Shown in pieces: positions 37,449 to 48,413 of a DNA stretch of 64,000 bases. Below the pieces are notes generated by a model. The model made no database searches. It saw nothing but the letters and a program-made list of their open reading frames with translations, and was not told the origin of the DNA. This stretch comes from Vibrio agarilyticus (GTDB lineage Bacteria; Pseudomonadota; Gammaproteobacteria; Enterobacterales; Vibrionaceae), in assembly GCF_012641465.1 (NCBI RefSeq), contig NZ_JABAIK010000016.1:38465-102464 (forward strand). The letters are read 5' to 3'. The first letter of the stretch is position 1. Each line of letters begins with the position of its first letter. A program made the position numbers and the translations under genes.

Positions 37449-38576
37449 ATGCTCAAGCTCAGTCCGAATGACATTACCCTCGCGCAATCTGCGCCGAATA
37501 AGTTGGAAGCCATTAAGCGTATTGCTCAAAGCCTCACTGACAAAGGTCTCGTTGAGCACGGATACGTAGACGGTATGCTTAACCGTGAAAAGCAAAACTC
37601 GACTTTTTTAGGCAATGGGATTGCAATTCCGCACGGAACCACAGATACCCGAAACATGGTAAAAGCCACAGGTGTTGCGGTGCACCATTTTCCTCAAGGT
37701 GTCGACTGGGGGGATGGTAATACCGCATACGTTGTCATTGGCATTGCCGCGAAATCTGACGAGCATTTGGGCATTTTAAAACAACTGACCAATGTCCTGG
37801 GGGCCGAGGGGGTCGAAGCACGTTTGCGCCAAGCGAAAAACGCCGAAGAGATTATGGCGTTATTGCATGGTGATGTGCAGCTTGAGGCGATTTTTGACAC
37901 TGCTCTTATTCAGCTTTCATTCCCAGCCAGCGATATGCTTCAACTGAGTGCGGTTGCCTCTGGACTGCTTAAAAACAGCGGTTGTTTTGCGGGCAATGAA
38001 TCGGTTGCAGAGCTTATCACCAAAGCCCCTACGCACTTAGGGCACGGTGTGTGGTTGGTCGGCACGAATAAACACGTAACGCAAACCGGGGTCGCGTTTG
38101 TTTCCACCTGTCATGAGTGCACCTTTGAGGGGGAGCCTGTGCGTGCGCTGATTGCATTTGCGGCCTGTAATCAAGCGCATCAAGCCATACTCACTCAGCT
38201 CACCAATTTGGTTTTCAACCAGCAGCATTCGGCCTTACTTGATGCCAACCCTGAACAGATTATTGCGCTATTGAAAGGCGAAGATGTCAGTGGTGAGAGC
38301 GAAAATAGCGCCATCTTTAAAATCAAAAACGCCCATGGTCTTCATGCTCGCCCTGGCGCAATGCTGGTCGCTGAGGCAAAGAAATTTGAGTCAAATATTC
38401 GTGTCGCAAACCTAGGTGGTGATGGCAAAGCCGTGAATGCGAAGAGCTTGATGAAGGTGATTGCTCTTGGGGTGAAACATGGTCATCAACTGCAATTTTT
38501 CGCTGAAGGTGCAGACGCCGCTCAAGCGCTTGAATCGATTGGTAAGGCGATTGCGTCTGGATTAGGCGAGAGTTAA
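37449..38576 (+). CDS. fruB: PTS fructose-specific EIIA/HPr fusion (FPr, diphosphoryl transfer protein)
   Basis: FruB passes phosphate from enzyme I to the fructose permease. From ATG 37449 (MLKLSPNDITLAQ) the 375-residue protein has an EIIA domain with the active histidine in GIAIPHGTTDT near residue 60, a middle domain, and an HPr domain from about 285 with the active histidine in NAHGLHARPGA. It is the first gene of fruBKA. Confidence 0.95.
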   Translation: MLKLSPNDITLAQSAPNKLEAIKRIAQSLTDKGLVEHGYVDGMLNREKQNSTFLGNGIAIPHGTTDTRNMVKATGVAVHHFPQGVDWGDGNTAYVVIGIAAKSDEHLGILKQLTNVLGAEGVEARLRQAKNAEEIMALLHGDVQLEAIFDTALIQLSFPASDMLQLSAVASGLLKNSGCFAGNESVAELITKAPTHLGHGVWLVGTNKHVTQTGVAFVSTCHECTFEGEPVRALIAFAACNQAHQAILTQLTNLVFNQQHSALLDANPEQIIALLKGEDVSGESENSAIFKIKNAHGLHARPGAMLVAEAKKFESNIRVANLGGDGKAVNAKSLMKVIALGVKHGHQLQFFAEGADAAQALESIGKAIASGLGES

Positions 38577-38587
38577 GGCGCACTACG

Positions 38588-39562
38588 ATGACACAACAAA
38601 AAACCACTAAGGTCGTGACCATTACCTTAAATCCGGCATTGGATTTAACTGGCGCTTTGGGCGCTCTCAATCTCGGCGGTGTCAGTCTGGTGGAGCGCAG
38701 CGAGCTTCATGCGGCGGGCAAAGGCGTCAATGTGGCTAAAGTGCTGAGCGATCTCGGCGCCGAAGTCACAGTCACCGGATTTTTGGGCAAAGATAACCCA
38801 GAGCTATTCCATCAGCTTTTTGCCGAAATGAATGCAAAAAATGCCTTTATTGAGGTTGAAGGCGCGACACGCATCAATGTCAAACTGGTTGAAGCCGATG
38901 GTCAGGTTACTGACATCAATTTCCCCGGCGTACATGTGTCGAAAGAGGAGATCAGCCGTTTTGAAGACACTCTTTTTCAACTTGCTAAAACTCATGAGTA
39001 CTTTGTACTAGCAGGCAGTTTGCCAAGTGGTGTTACGCCCGAGCAGTGCGCCAGCTGGATAAGCAAGCTACGCCAGTTGGGTAAGAAGGTGCTGTTTGAT
39101 AGCAGCAAGGCGGCTTTGGCTGCTGGCGTTGAGGCTCAACCTTGGCTCATTAAACCCAACGATGAAGAGCTTGGTGAATTTGTTGGCGCGCACCTGACAA
39201 CGCCTGAGGCTTGTCAGTCAGCGGCGCAAGCTCTCTGCGACAAAGGAATCGAAAATATTGTGGTTTCCATGGGCGCAGACGGTGTGATGTGGCTTAACCA
39301 AGGCCACTGGTTACGCGCAGTGCCACCGAAAATGACGGTGGTGAGTACCGTTGGCGCTGGTGACACCCTAGTGGCGGGCCTGTGCTGGGGTCATATGCAA
39401 ATGATGACAAAATCCGAGATTTTGGGGTTTGCGACAGCACTTTCTGCACTGGCTGTGAGTCAAGTCGGTGTGGGATGTCGCGACCAAAACGAGCTGAAGC
39501 GTATCCAGGGTCAAACCGATGTTTTTGCGCTTAATCCAAATACCAAATTAAACCAAAACTAA
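38588..39562 (+). CDS. fruK: 1-phosphofructokinase
   Basis: FruK converts fructose 1-phosphate to fructose 1,6-bisphosphate. The 324-residue PfkB-family kinase has the N-terminal TLNPALDLTG, GKGVNVAKVLSDLG near residue 45 and the catalytic GAGDTLVAG near 257. It lies 11 bases after fruB. By consuming fructose 1-phosphate it also lowers the FruR inducer. Confidence 0.96.
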   Translation: MTQQKTTKVVTITLNPALDLTGALGALNLGGVSLVERSELHAAGKGVNVAKVLSDLGAEVTVTGFLGKDNPELFHQLFAEMNAKNAFIEVEGATRINVKLVEADGQVTDINFPGVHVSKEEISRFEDTLFQLAKTHEYFVLAGSLPSGVTPEQCASWISKLRQLGKKVLFDSSKAALAAGVEAQPWLIKPNDEELGEFVGAHLTTPEACQSAAQALCDKGIENIVVSMGADGVMWLNQGHWLRAVPPKMTVVSTVGAGDTLVAGLCWGHMQMMTKSEILGFATALSALAVSQVGVGCRDQNELKRIQGQTDVFALNPNTKLNQN

Positions 39563-39581
39563 GCAACCTAAGGTTATCAGT

Positions 39582-41321
39582 ATGAATATTGCCATTATTA
39601 CCGCGTGCCCAAGTGGGGTAGCTAACAGCATTATCGCGGCAGGCTTGCTTGAACAAGCCGCTGCGAAGTTGGGTTGGAATGCTAAAATTGAATGTCATTC
39701 GAGCGTTATTGAGTCAACGCCGCTGAGTCAGGCAGATATTGCCAGCGCTGAGGTGATTGTTATCGCCGCCAATACACCGGTCGATATGTCGCGCTTTGTT
39801 GGCAAAAAAGTGTATCGAGCAGAGATTGCTGCAGTGGCAAAAGGGGCGTGCGAATTTTTACAGCAGGCCGTTGAACATGCCGACCTATGCGCCGTTACTT
39901 CAACACATGATGAAGCCGATAAGCATCGCTCTGCGGTGAAAAACATTGTCGCGATCACCGCTTGCCCGACGGGCGTTGCTCACACGTTTATGGCCGCAGA
40001 GGCATTAGAAAATGAAAGTAAACGTCGCGGATATCAAATAAAAGTGGAAACGCGTGGTTCAGTTGGGGCAAAAAATCAACTGACAGAGCAAGAGATTGCT
40101 GATGCGGATTTGGTGATTATTGCCGCAGATATTGAGGTGCCACTTGAGCGTTTTAGCGGTAAAAAAATGTATCGCACAAAAACCGGACCTGCGCTGAAAA
40201 AGACCGCTGAGGAGATGGATAACGCGCTTGAACAGGCTGCGGTTTATCAACACTCGGGCTCGTCAAGTTCGCCTGCCGCAGCAGATGAGAAAAAAGGCGC
40301 ATATAAGCATCTTATGACAGGGGTCTCTCATATGTTGCCTGTGGTTGTTGCTGGCGGATTAATCATTGCGCTCTCTTTTGTCTTTGGTATCGACGCGTTT
40401 AAACAAGAAGGTACTTTGGCGGCGGCATTGATGAACATTGGCGGTGGAGCCGCCTTTGCTCTGATGATCCCAGTGCTGGCTGGTTATATTGCCTTTTCCA
40501 TTGCGGATCGCCCTGGCTTAGCACCGGGTTTGGTTGGTGGTATGTTGGCTAGCACCACCGGAGCGGGCTTTCTTGGCGGCATTGCAGCGGGTTTTATTGC
40601 CGGATATGCGGCAAAATTACTGGCAAACAAAGTTACCTTGCCGCAGTCGATGGAGGCATTAAAACCCATCCTCATCATTCCGTTTGTTGCGACGCTCTTT
40701 ACTGGATTAGTGATGATTTACATCGTCGGCGGTCCCGTTTCCAGCATCATGAATGGGTTGACGGATTTCTTGAATAACATGGGCTCAGACAGCGCTGTGC
40801 TTTTGGGTATTATTCTTGGCGCGATGATGTGTTTTGATTTGGGTGGACCTGTCAATAAAGCCGCTTACGCATTTGGTGTTGGTTTGCTTGCTTCACAAAG
40901 CTACGCCCCCATGGCCGCGATTATGGCTGCAGGTATGGTGCCTGCACTCGGTATGGGGCTTGCCACTGTGATTGCAAAAAGTAAGTTTGAACCGAGTGAG
41001 CGTGAAGCAGGCAAAGCGTCATTTGTGCTTGGCCTGTGTTTTATTTCAGAAGGCGCTATTCCGTTTGCTGCTAAGGATCCAATGCGTGTGATCCCAGCGT
41101 GCATTGCGGGTGGCGCGCTAACGGGTGCACTCTCTATGCTGTTTGGTGCGACTTTAATGGCGCCACATGGTGGACTCTTTGTGCTGCTTATTCCCAATGC
41201 CATCACCCCTGTACTGATGTATCTTGTGGCTATTACCGCAGGAACCTTGGTCACCGGTGTGACTTACGCATTACTCAAACAAAAAAGTGCGGAGACGCAG
41301 GTTCACACAGCAGTCGCTTAA
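39582..41321 (+). CDS. fruA: PTS fructose permease EIIB'BC
   Basis: FruA transports and phosphorylates fructose at the 1 position. The 579-residue protein has two N-terminal EIIB-like domains: B' with ITACPSGVANS near residue 5 and B with the phosphorylated cysteine in ITACPTGVAHTFMAAEALE near 127. A membrane EIIC domain follows from about 240, with GVSHMLPVVVAGG and a long series of hydrophobic helices. It ends fruBKA. Confidence 0.96.
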   Translation: MNIAIITACPSGVANSIIAAGLLEQAAAKLGWNAKIECHSSVIESTPLSQADIASAEVIVIAANTPVDMSRFVGKKVYRAEIAAVAKGACEFLQQAVEHADLCAVTSTHDEADKHRSAVKNIVAITACPTGVAHTFMAAEALENESKRRGYQIKVETRGSVGAKNQLTEQEIADADLVIIAADIEVPLERFSGKKMYRTKTGPALKKTAEEMDNALEQAAVYQHSGSSSSPAAADEKKGAYKHLMTGVSHMLPVVVAGGLIIALSFVFGIDAFKQEGTLAAALMNIGGGAAFALMIPVLAGYIAFSIADRPGLAPGLVGGMLASTTGAGFLGGIAAGFIAGYAAKLLANKVTLPQSMEALKPILIIPFVATLFTGLVMIYIVGGPVSSIMNGLTDFLNNMGSDSAVLLGIILGAMMCFDLGGPVNKAAYAFGVGLLASQSYAPMAAIMAAGMVPALGMGLATVIAKSKFEPSEREAGKASFVLGLCFISEGAIPFAAKDPMRVIPACIAGGALTGALSMLFGATLMAPHGGLFVLLIPNAITPVLMYLVAITAGTLVTGVTYALLKQKSAETQVHTAVA

Positions 41322-41351
41322 GATACCTTTAGGACAGCGATAATCTAAACC

Positions 41352-41381
41352 ACAAGGCCAAGCTACTTTGCTTGGCCTTGT
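41352..41381. terminator. Hairpin after fruA
   Basis: A perfect 12-bp stem (ACAAGGCCAAGC / GCTTGGCCTTGT) with a 6-base loop lies between fruA and the convergent LysR gene. The T-tract is weak (CATGTTTTC). Confidence 0.7.
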
Positions 41382-41411
41382 CATGTTTTCAATGGGCTGC
41401 ATAATGTTGTA

Positions 41412-42287
41412 TTAAGACGCAGCAAGGTGCTCGGTTAAGAAATCAATCAGCGCTCGAACTTTAGGAGAAAGGTTTCGATTTTGCGGGTAAAGCGCCCATA
41501 TTCCCTCTTGCTCAGCGCGATAGTGACTGAGAACTTCCATCAAATCGCCGCACAAAAGGGCGTCTTGCACATAATAGTCAGGCAATTGCACTAACCCCAG
41601 ACCACGCTTGGCCGCATCAACCAGTGCAAAGCCGCTATTGCATTTAATCCGACCACTGATGCGTAACGATTTGTCACGGCCTTGTTCGCGAAAGTGCCAA
41701 GTGTCGCTGCTGCCAATGAGGCACTGATGATGAGTGAGCTCAGACAAGGTATGCGGTTCACCAAATTGCTCTAAATAGCTGGTGCTAGCACAGACATAAA
41801 GCTGACGAGAGGCTAAGCGTTTCGCAATGAGTGAACAATCTTGCAGTCGTCCCAATCGAATCGCAATATCGAGCCCTTGCTCAATGAGATTGAGTTTTTG
41901 ATTGGTGAGTAGCAGCTCAAGATCAACGAGTGGGTAGCGCTCAAGAAACTGGTGCAGCAGGGGGGCGAGATTCATTTCACCATAAGTGACAGGCGCAGTG
42001 ACTCGAAGCAGCCCTTTGGGTTGTGATTGCATCTCGGTTACGGACAGTTCGGCTAACTCGAGACCTTCAACGAGGGGTTTGCAGTGCTGAAAGTAAATTC
42101 GTCCTGCTTCTGTGACGGAGACTTTACGCGTGGTGCGATGAAACAGTTTGACGGCTAACCGCTCCTCAAGGGCGGCGATCTTACGGCTCACCTGTGCCAC
42201 TGATGTCTGTAATTTGGCCGCGGCCGCAGTAAAGCTTTGGGTTTCTGCCACCGCGACAAATTCACTCACGCCTTCCCAATGTCCCAT
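41412..42287 (-). CDS. LysR-family transcriptional regulator (divergent from adhC-fghA)
   Basis: The 291-residue protein has an N-terminal winged helix-turn-helix (TQSFTAAAAKLQTSVAQVSRKIAALE) and a LysR substrate-binding domain (LLRVTAPVTYGEMNLAPLL, DIAIRLGRLQDCSL). The exact ligand is unknown. Divergence from the formaldehyde-detoxification genes suggests that it controls them, but this is inference from position. Confidence 0.88.
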   Translation of the reverse strand: MGHWEGVSEFVAVAETQSFTAAAAKLQTSVAQVSRKIAALEERLAVKLFHRTTRKVSVTEAGRIYFQHCKPLVEGLELAELSVTEMQSQPKGLLRVTAPVTYGEMNLAPLLHQFLERYPLVDLELLLTNQKLNLIEQGLDIAIRLGRLQDCSLIAKRLASRQLYVCASTSYLEQFGEPHTLSELTHHQCLIGSSDTWHFREQGRDKSLRISGRIKCNSGFALVDAAKRGLGLVQLPDYYVQDALLCGDLMEVLSHYRAEQEGIWALYPQNRNLSPKVRALIDFLTEHLAAS

Positions 42288-42599
42288 GCCTTTTTACCTT
42301 ATATATTGACTCACTTCGGTTCAATTGATGCCGCTTCACGCTGTTTGTAAAAGGGTGGGTTGAACGATTCGTTTGGAATGATAACCCAAGTTAGCGCTCT
42401 ATTATTACATATAAGTAAAAATCCTTTTCATTTTGGTGGGATTATCATTTTTTGATTGCTCTCTAAAATTACAACATCCATGCACAGCAGCCAAACATCA
42501 CTTAGGCACAGGCTGTGCCGAGTCGGTCTGTTGTATAAAAAAACTCAACCCATCCTATGATCAACTCGTGAAACTAATCCAAAGGTGAGGACACACTGA
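42288..42599. promoter_or_regulatory. Divergent regulatory region between the LysR gene and adhC
   Basis: It contains a 15-bp palindrome GGCACAG-G-CTGTGCC at 42505-42519, about 95 bases before adhC, which is a candidate operator. TTGTAT (42531) and TATGAT (42556) form a possible but widely spaced (19 bp) promoter. The rest is AT-rich without a gene. Confidence 0.45.
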
Positions 42600-43748
<1,149 letters not shown>

Positions 43749-43769
43749 CTCGCGTATCAAAGGGACATT

Positions 43770-44612
43770 ATGATGCTTGAAAATATCAGTCAAAATAAAG
43801 TGGCTGAAGGATGGCATAAACAATATCGCCATTCATCGCGCGTGCTGAATTGTGATATGCGTTTTGCTATCTACCTTCCGCCCAACGCGACTCAGCACAC
43901 ACCTGTCCCCGTGCTATATTGGCTCTCAGGGTTAACTTGCACGGATGAAAATTTTATGCAAAAAGCGGCGGCGTTTAAGTCAGCCGCTGCGCTGGGAATT
44001 GCCATTGTTGCGCCAGATACCAGCCCGCGCGGCGAGCTGGTGGCGGATGATGACAGCTTTGATTTGGGGCAAGGGGCCGGTTTTTACCTCAATGCGACTC
44101 AGCCGCCTTGGAATACTCACTATCAAATGTTTGATTATGTGACTCAAGAGCTTCCTAGCATCATTGAAGCGCATTTCCTTGTGACTGACGTGAAGTCGAT
44201 AGCAGGTCACAGTATGGGAGGGCACGGCGCGCTGATCGCAGGCTTGACGTTACCTGAGCAATATCGTTCGATTTCGGCATTTAGTCCAATTTGTCATCCA
44301 ATGCAGTCACCATGGGGGCAAAAAGCGTTTAGTGCGTATTTGGGACAAGATACCACTCAATGGCGAAAGTATGACGCGTGTGAGTGGCTTAAATCGCGTA
44401 AAGCCACACTGCCAATACTGATTGATCAAGGCGACGCTGATAGCTTTTTGGCCGAGCAGTTGAAGCCAGAGACAGTGTTAGCCGCGGCAAAACTGTCGGG
44501 CAGTGAGGTTCAGTTACGAATGCACTCAGGTTACGATCATAGTTACTACTTCATCAGCAGTTTTATTGATGAGCACTTGGCGTTTCATGCGCGTTATTTA
44601 CAAAGCACGTAA
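43770..44612 (+). CDS. fghA: S-formylglutathione hydrolase
   Basis: FghA splits S-formylglutathione to formate and glutathione, finishing formaldehyde detoxification. The 280-residue alpha/beta hydrolase has the nucleophile motif GHSMGGHGA near residue 150, the acid region DQGDADSFL and the catalytic histidine in YDHSYYF near 258. The conserved LSGLTCTDENF stretch is near 50. It is also called frmB or yeiG-like. Confidence 0.95.
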   Translation: MMLENISQNKVAEGWHKQYRHSSRVLNCDMRFAIYLPPNATQHTPVPVLYWLSGLTCTDENFMQKAAAFKSAAALGIAIVAPDTSPRGELVADDDSFDLGQGAGFYLNATQPPWNTHYQMFDYVTQELPSIIEAHFLVTDVKSIAGHSMGGHGALIAGLTLPEQYRSISAFSPICHPMQSPWGQKAFSAYLGQDTTQWRKYDACEWLKSRKATLPILIDQGDADSFLAEQLKPETVLAAAKLSGSEVQLRMHSGYDHSYYFISSFIDEHLAFHARYLQST

Positions 44613-44673
44613 ATCGAATTCTCTTCGAGAGTGGTCATGATTTTGTCCAATATCGGGGCGATTCACGAACTAA

Positions 44674-44708
44674 TAAAAAAAGCAGCGCCTTAATGCGCTG
44701 CTTTTTTT
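44674..44708. terminator. Bidirectional terminator between fghA and ybeD
   Basis: A perfect 14-bp stem (AAAAAAAGCAGCGC / GCGCTGCTTTTTTT) with a 6-base loop lies between the convergent genes. Confidence 0.88.
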
Positions 44709-44729
44709 AATCTTCTTAATGGCTTTGAA

Positions 44730-45008
44730 TTAAAGCACCATACGAACGATGTCAATTTCACCTAGCTCTTTATAGAGCGTTTCTACCTGCTCAATAGAGG
44801 TGGCAGTGATATTCACCGACACTGCGTGGTAACTGCCTTTTGAGCTTGGCGTTACCTTCGGAATGTAGTCACCCGGCGCATGGCGTTGAATGACTTCCAA
44901 TACTTTTTCTGGCAGTTCCGGCTTTGCATAGCCCATTACCTTGTAGGTAAACGAACAAGGAAACTCAAGAAGGTCTTTCAGTTTGGCATCTGAATTGATG
45001 TTGAGCAT
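44730..45008 (-). CDS. ybeD: YbeD/DUF493 family protein
   Basis: The 92-residue ACT-like protein carries the conserved [32 protein letters not shown] and closing [11 protein letters not shown], nearly as in E. coli YbeD. I choose ATG 45008 ([14 protein letters not shown]), preceded by GGAGTT; the longer frame lacks conservation. Its function is not settled. In E. coli it sits between dacA and lipB, but here the fru and frm cassettes separate it from lipB. Confidence 0.93.
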   Translation of the reverse strand: MLNINSDAKLKDLLEFPCSFTYKVMGYAKPELPEKVLEVIQRHAPGDYIPKVTPSSKGSYHAVSVNITATSIEQVETLYKELGEIDIVRMVL

Positions 45009-45173
45009 GCGTAACTCCAGTTGTAAATCGATAATGCCGCCGCATAGTACTGACAAACGTCAATGAACACAAGGGCAAAAAAACAGCGTTTTTACCATCA
45101 GAAAAAGCGTGCAGCTAGAATGACTCAAGCTGACCTAACGTGTGCGTTGCAAGTGAGTACTTACGCTCGTTGT

Positions 45174-45197
45174 CAGAGTGGCTTATTCGCCACTCTG
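45174..45197 (-). terminator. Hairpin downstream of dacA
   Basis: CAGAGTGGC pairs perfectly with GCCACTCTG around a 6-base loop, 25 bases past the dacA stop. It has no T-run on either strand, so it may be an RNA-stabilising stem rather than a terminator. Confidence 0.4.
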
Positions 45198-45222
45198 TTC
45201 ATAACAAGTTTATACGGCGTAG

Positions 45223-46395
45223 TTAGAAAAAGCTTTTAACCAACAGGACTAAATAATCCCAAAGGCGACTAAATAGACTGCCTTCATTTACGGTTTCTAG
45301 CGCCATCAAAGGGTATTGTGCGATATCTTGACCATCGACTTGATAGTAAAGCGTGCCGACAACATCGCCTTTTTGTATTGGAGCTTTTAGCTCTTTTTCC
45401 AATACGAAATTGGCTTGCAGATCTTTGGCTTGACCGCGAGGCAGGGTGACATAAGTGTCGCTATCTACCCCAAGCGCTACCGTATCTTGGCTGCCCATCC
45501 AAATTTTTTCATCGATGAAAGTTTCACCTGCTTTATGCGGCGCGACTGTTTCAAAGAAACGGAAACCGTAGCCCAGCAGTTTTTTGCTTTCCGCTTTACG
45601 TGCGTTAGCGTCTTTTGCGCCCATAACGACAGCAATCAAACGCATTTTGCCTTCAGTGGCAGAGCTGACGAGGCTGTATCCAGCATTGCTGGTGTGACCG
45701 GTTTTGATCCCGTCAACGTTCATGCTTTTATCCCACAATAGGCCGTTACGGTTGTATTGCGTAATGCCATTGTAGGTGTATTTTTTTTCAGAATAGATGC
45801 GGTACTCTTCAGGCACGTCGCGAATCAACGCTTGCGCCAGTAGCGCCATGTCGTAAGGAGTCGAATAAAGATCGTCGTGGTCAAGGCCATGAGCATTGGC
45901 AAAATGACTGTTGTTCATACCCAACGTTTCAGCCCAGGCATTCATCAAATCGACAAAAGCGTCTTCAGAGCCAGCGATGTGTTCTGCCATAGCAACGCAG
46001 GCATCGTTACCCGACTGCACGATGATCCCGCGGTTCAAATCTGCCACTTTGACCGATGTGCCGACTTCAATAAACATTTTCGACGAGTCAGGAAAGTTTT
46101 TAGCCCAAGCATTTTTACTAATGACCACGTCATCAGTCAGGGCAATATTGCCGCGTTCTAACTCTTGACCAACCACGTAACTGGTCATCATTTTGGTTAA
46201 GCTTGCTGGCGATAAACGCTCGTCCATGGCTTTTTCAGCCAAAACAGTGCCTGAATGGAAATCCATTAGGACATAACCTTTGGCCGCAATGGTCGGAGCG
46301 TCTGGTAAGACGGTTGGCGCTGCGTAGCTGAGCGATGATACGGTGGCTGAGAGTGCCAGAGTTGGCAACAGGAGCGACTTAGCGAATTTGTTCAT
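45223..46395 (-). CDS. dacA: D-alanyl-D-alanine carboxypeptidase (PBP5)
   Basis: DacA trims the terminal D-alanine from peptidoglycan stem peptides. The 390-residue precursor has a signal peptide (cleavage near AAPT, residue 26), the active-site motif SLTKM near 65, SGNDA near 130, KTG in DGIKTGHTSNAG near 232, and a C-terminal amphipathic membrane anchor (LWDYLVLLVKSFF). Confidence 0.96.
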   Translation of the reverse strand: MNKFAKSLLLPTLALSATVSSLSYAAPTVLPDAPTIAAKGYVLMDFHSGTVLAEKAMDERLSPASLTKMMTSYVVGQELERGNIALTDDVVISKNAWAKNFPDSSKMFIEVGTSVKVADLNRGIIVQSGNDACVAMAEHIAGSEDAFVDLMNAWAETLGMNNSHFANAHGLDHDDLYSTPYDMALLAQALIRDVPEEYRIYSEKKYTYNGITQYNRNGLLWDKSMNVDGIKTGHTSNAGYSLVSSATEGKMRLIAVVMGAKDANARKAESKKLLGYGFRFFETVAPHKAGETFIDEKIWMGSQDTVALGVDSDTYVTLPRGQAKDLQANFVLEKELKAPIQKGDVVGTLYYQVDGQDIAQYPLMALETVNEGSLFSRLWDYLVLLVKSFF

Positions 46396-46482
46396 AATAC
46401 TTCATTGAATCGTTGCGTAGCTCGCGTTGAGCGAACTGGCGGAAAATTAGAGCGTCAACAGTAGTGAGTCACTTGGTGAATG

Positions 46483-47292
46483 TCAACGCGCGTTTGAATG
46501 ACTTTTGATAAACGCCCCAGTATACCCCAATCCCGAGAGCCGCAGTAAGACTTCCTTTGTTAGGCTTTGGTCATCAAATGGCCCGAGCATTAACCGGTGT
46601 TGATCATTTTGACTTTCAACAAAACTTGTCACCTGTAAGGCGCTGGCGAGCTCGGTTCCTAGAGCCGCTAAGCGCTCTTTATGTGGTGATGAGGCGGTCT
46701 GAATGACGTATTGAGGCAAGCGTTTAAGCGCTTCTGCGCTGGTGGGCTTTTCGACCGTAATCACTTCAATCGCAACGCGGGCGGTTCCGCTTTGCAATAC
46801 CCCTAATTTTTTTGCAGCGGCGTAGCTGAGATCAATAATGCGCTCGGGATGAAACGGGCCACGGTCGTTGACGCGAACCAAAGCGGTTTTATCGTTATCC
46901 AAATTACGCACTTTAACATAGCTCGGTAGAGGCAAGGTTTTATGCGCTGCCGTCATTGAATACATGTCGTAAATTTCACCGTTGGAGGTGAGGTGGCCTT
47001 GAAATTTTTCACCATACCAAGAGGCAATCCCCGTTTGAGTAAACCCTTTGGGCTGAGTGATAATTTCGTATCGTTCACCTCTTAAGGTGTAATCTTTGTT
47101 GCCACCTAAACTATATGGCTCGTAGCGTGGCTGCGCATCTTCAATGTGCTCGACCGGGATCGGAGCCGAAGGCGGAGTGTCATCGGTTAATTCGTAGCGC
47201 TCTTGAGAAGGGCTGCTGCAGCCAGTGAGCTGTAGCGTAAAGACACTAACGCTAATAAGCGCCAGTGCCGAAAAGCGAAATGATCGCGTCAT
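46483..47292 (-). CDS. rlpA: Septal-ring lytic transglycosylase-type lipoprotein RlpA
   Basis: RlpA is an outer-membrane lipoprotein that binds, and in some species cleaves, denuded glycan strands at the septum. The 269-residue precursor has lipobox LTGC (Cys25), a double-psi barrel with GIASWYGEKFQGHLTSNGE and TAAHKTLPLPSYVKV, and a C-terminal SPOR domain (about 195-269). It overlaps the rodA stop by one base (TAATG). Confidence 0.95.
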   Translation of the reverse strand: MTRSFRFSALALISVSVFTLQLTGCSSPSQERYELTDDTPPSAPIPVEHIEDAQPRYEPYSLGGNKDYTLRGERYEIITQPKGFTQTGIASWYGEKFQGHLTSNGEIYDMYSMTAAHKTLPLPSYVKVRNLDNDKTALVRVNDRGPFHPERIIDLSYAAAKKLGVLQSGTARVAIEVITVEKPTSAEALKRLPQYVIQTASSPHKERLAALGTELASALQVTSFVESQNDQHRLMLGPFDDQSLTKEVLLRLSGLGYTGAFIKSHSNAR

Positions 47293-48413
47293 TATGTGGC
47301 CTTTGAAAATGCTTTACGATGGGTGTGAATCGACATCAAAATCCCGAAACCGGCCATGAGCGTAACCATAGAGGTGCCGCCATAACTGATTAAAGGCAGT
47401 GGTACGCCGACCACAGGCAAAATGCCGCTGACCATACCGATGTTTACAAAAATATAGACGAAGAAACTTAATACAACACTGCCTGCCATCATACGGCCAA
47501 ATGCGGTTTGCGCTTGACTGGCAAGATAGAGGCCACGGCCAATAATAAAGAGGTACAACCCAAGCAGAACCAAAAAGCCCACCATACCCCACTCTTCGGC
47601 AATGACCGCAAAAATGAAGTCGGTATGGCGCTCGGGTAAAAACTCGAGTTGCGATTGTGTTCCATGCAGCCAGCCTTTGCCTGAAATGCCGCCTGAACCA
47701 ATGGCAATTTTACTTTGAATAATATGATAGCCGGCGCCCAGCGGGTCGGACTCAGGATCAAATAGCGTTCTTACCCGAACTTTTTGGTATTCACGCATTA
47801 AAAAGAACCACAAAATAGGCAGAAAAGCACCAAGCGACACCGCGGCGGCGGTGATCAATTTCCAACTGATCCCAGATAAAAAAATCACAAAAATACCTGA
47901 ACCCGCAATCAAAATTGAGGTGCCGAGATCCGGTTGTTTAGCGATTAAAATGGTCGGAATACAGACCATTAATAATGCGACAATGATGGTTCCCAATTGC
48001 GGGGGGATTGCTCGACGACCAATATAGCGAGCCACCATAAGCGGCACCGCAAGCTTTAGTAACTCGGATGGTTGAAAGCGAACAAAGCCAAAGTTGAGCC
48101 AGCGCTGAGCGCCTTTAGAGGACTCACCAAAAAAGAGCACGCCGAGTAGCAAGAGAACGCCCCCGGCAAACATCAAGGGAGCGAGAGTTTCGTAAGTGCG
48201 TGGCGGAATTTGCGCTAAGACGACCATCACACCTGTAGCAAGCCCAATACGAACAATTTGGCGATCCATCATCGCCATATCTTGGCCGCTGGCGCTGTAC
48301 ATGATCATCAGGCCAAAGCTCATTAAAAGAAACAAGCCGAGCAGCATAGGTAAATCAAGGTGCATGCGCTCAAATAGTACGCGATTTTTACCGGTGGAAG
48401 GGTCCATTTTCAT
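47292..48413 (-). CDS. rodA: Peptidoglycan glycosyltransferase RodA (SEDS family)
   Basis: RodA polymerises glycan strands for cell elongation together with PBP2. The 373-residue protein has about ten membrane helices and conserved SEDS segments: [21 protein letters not shown] near 108, KQPDLGTS near 158, and [14 protein letters not shown] near 337. Its ATG overlaps the mrdA stop by 4 bases (ATGA). Confidence 0.96.
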   Translation of the reverse strand: MKMDPSTGKNRVLFERMHLDLPMLLGLFLLMSFGLMIMYSASGQDMAMMDRQIVRIGLATGVMVVLAQIPPRTYETLAPLMFAGGVLLLLGVLFFGESSKGAQRWLNFGFVRFQPSELLKLAVPLMVARYIGRRAIPPQLGTIIVALLMVCIPTILIAKQPDLGTSILIAGSGIFVIFLSGISWKLITAAAVSLGAFLPILWFFLMREYQKVRVRTLFDPESDPLGAGYHIIQSKIAIGSGGISGKGWLHGTQSQLEFLPERHTDFIFAVIAEEWGMVGFLVLLGLYLFIIGRGLYLASQAQTAFGRMMAGSVVLSFFVYIFVNIGMVSGILPVVGVPLPLISYGGTSMVTLMAGFGILMSIHTHRKAFSKAT

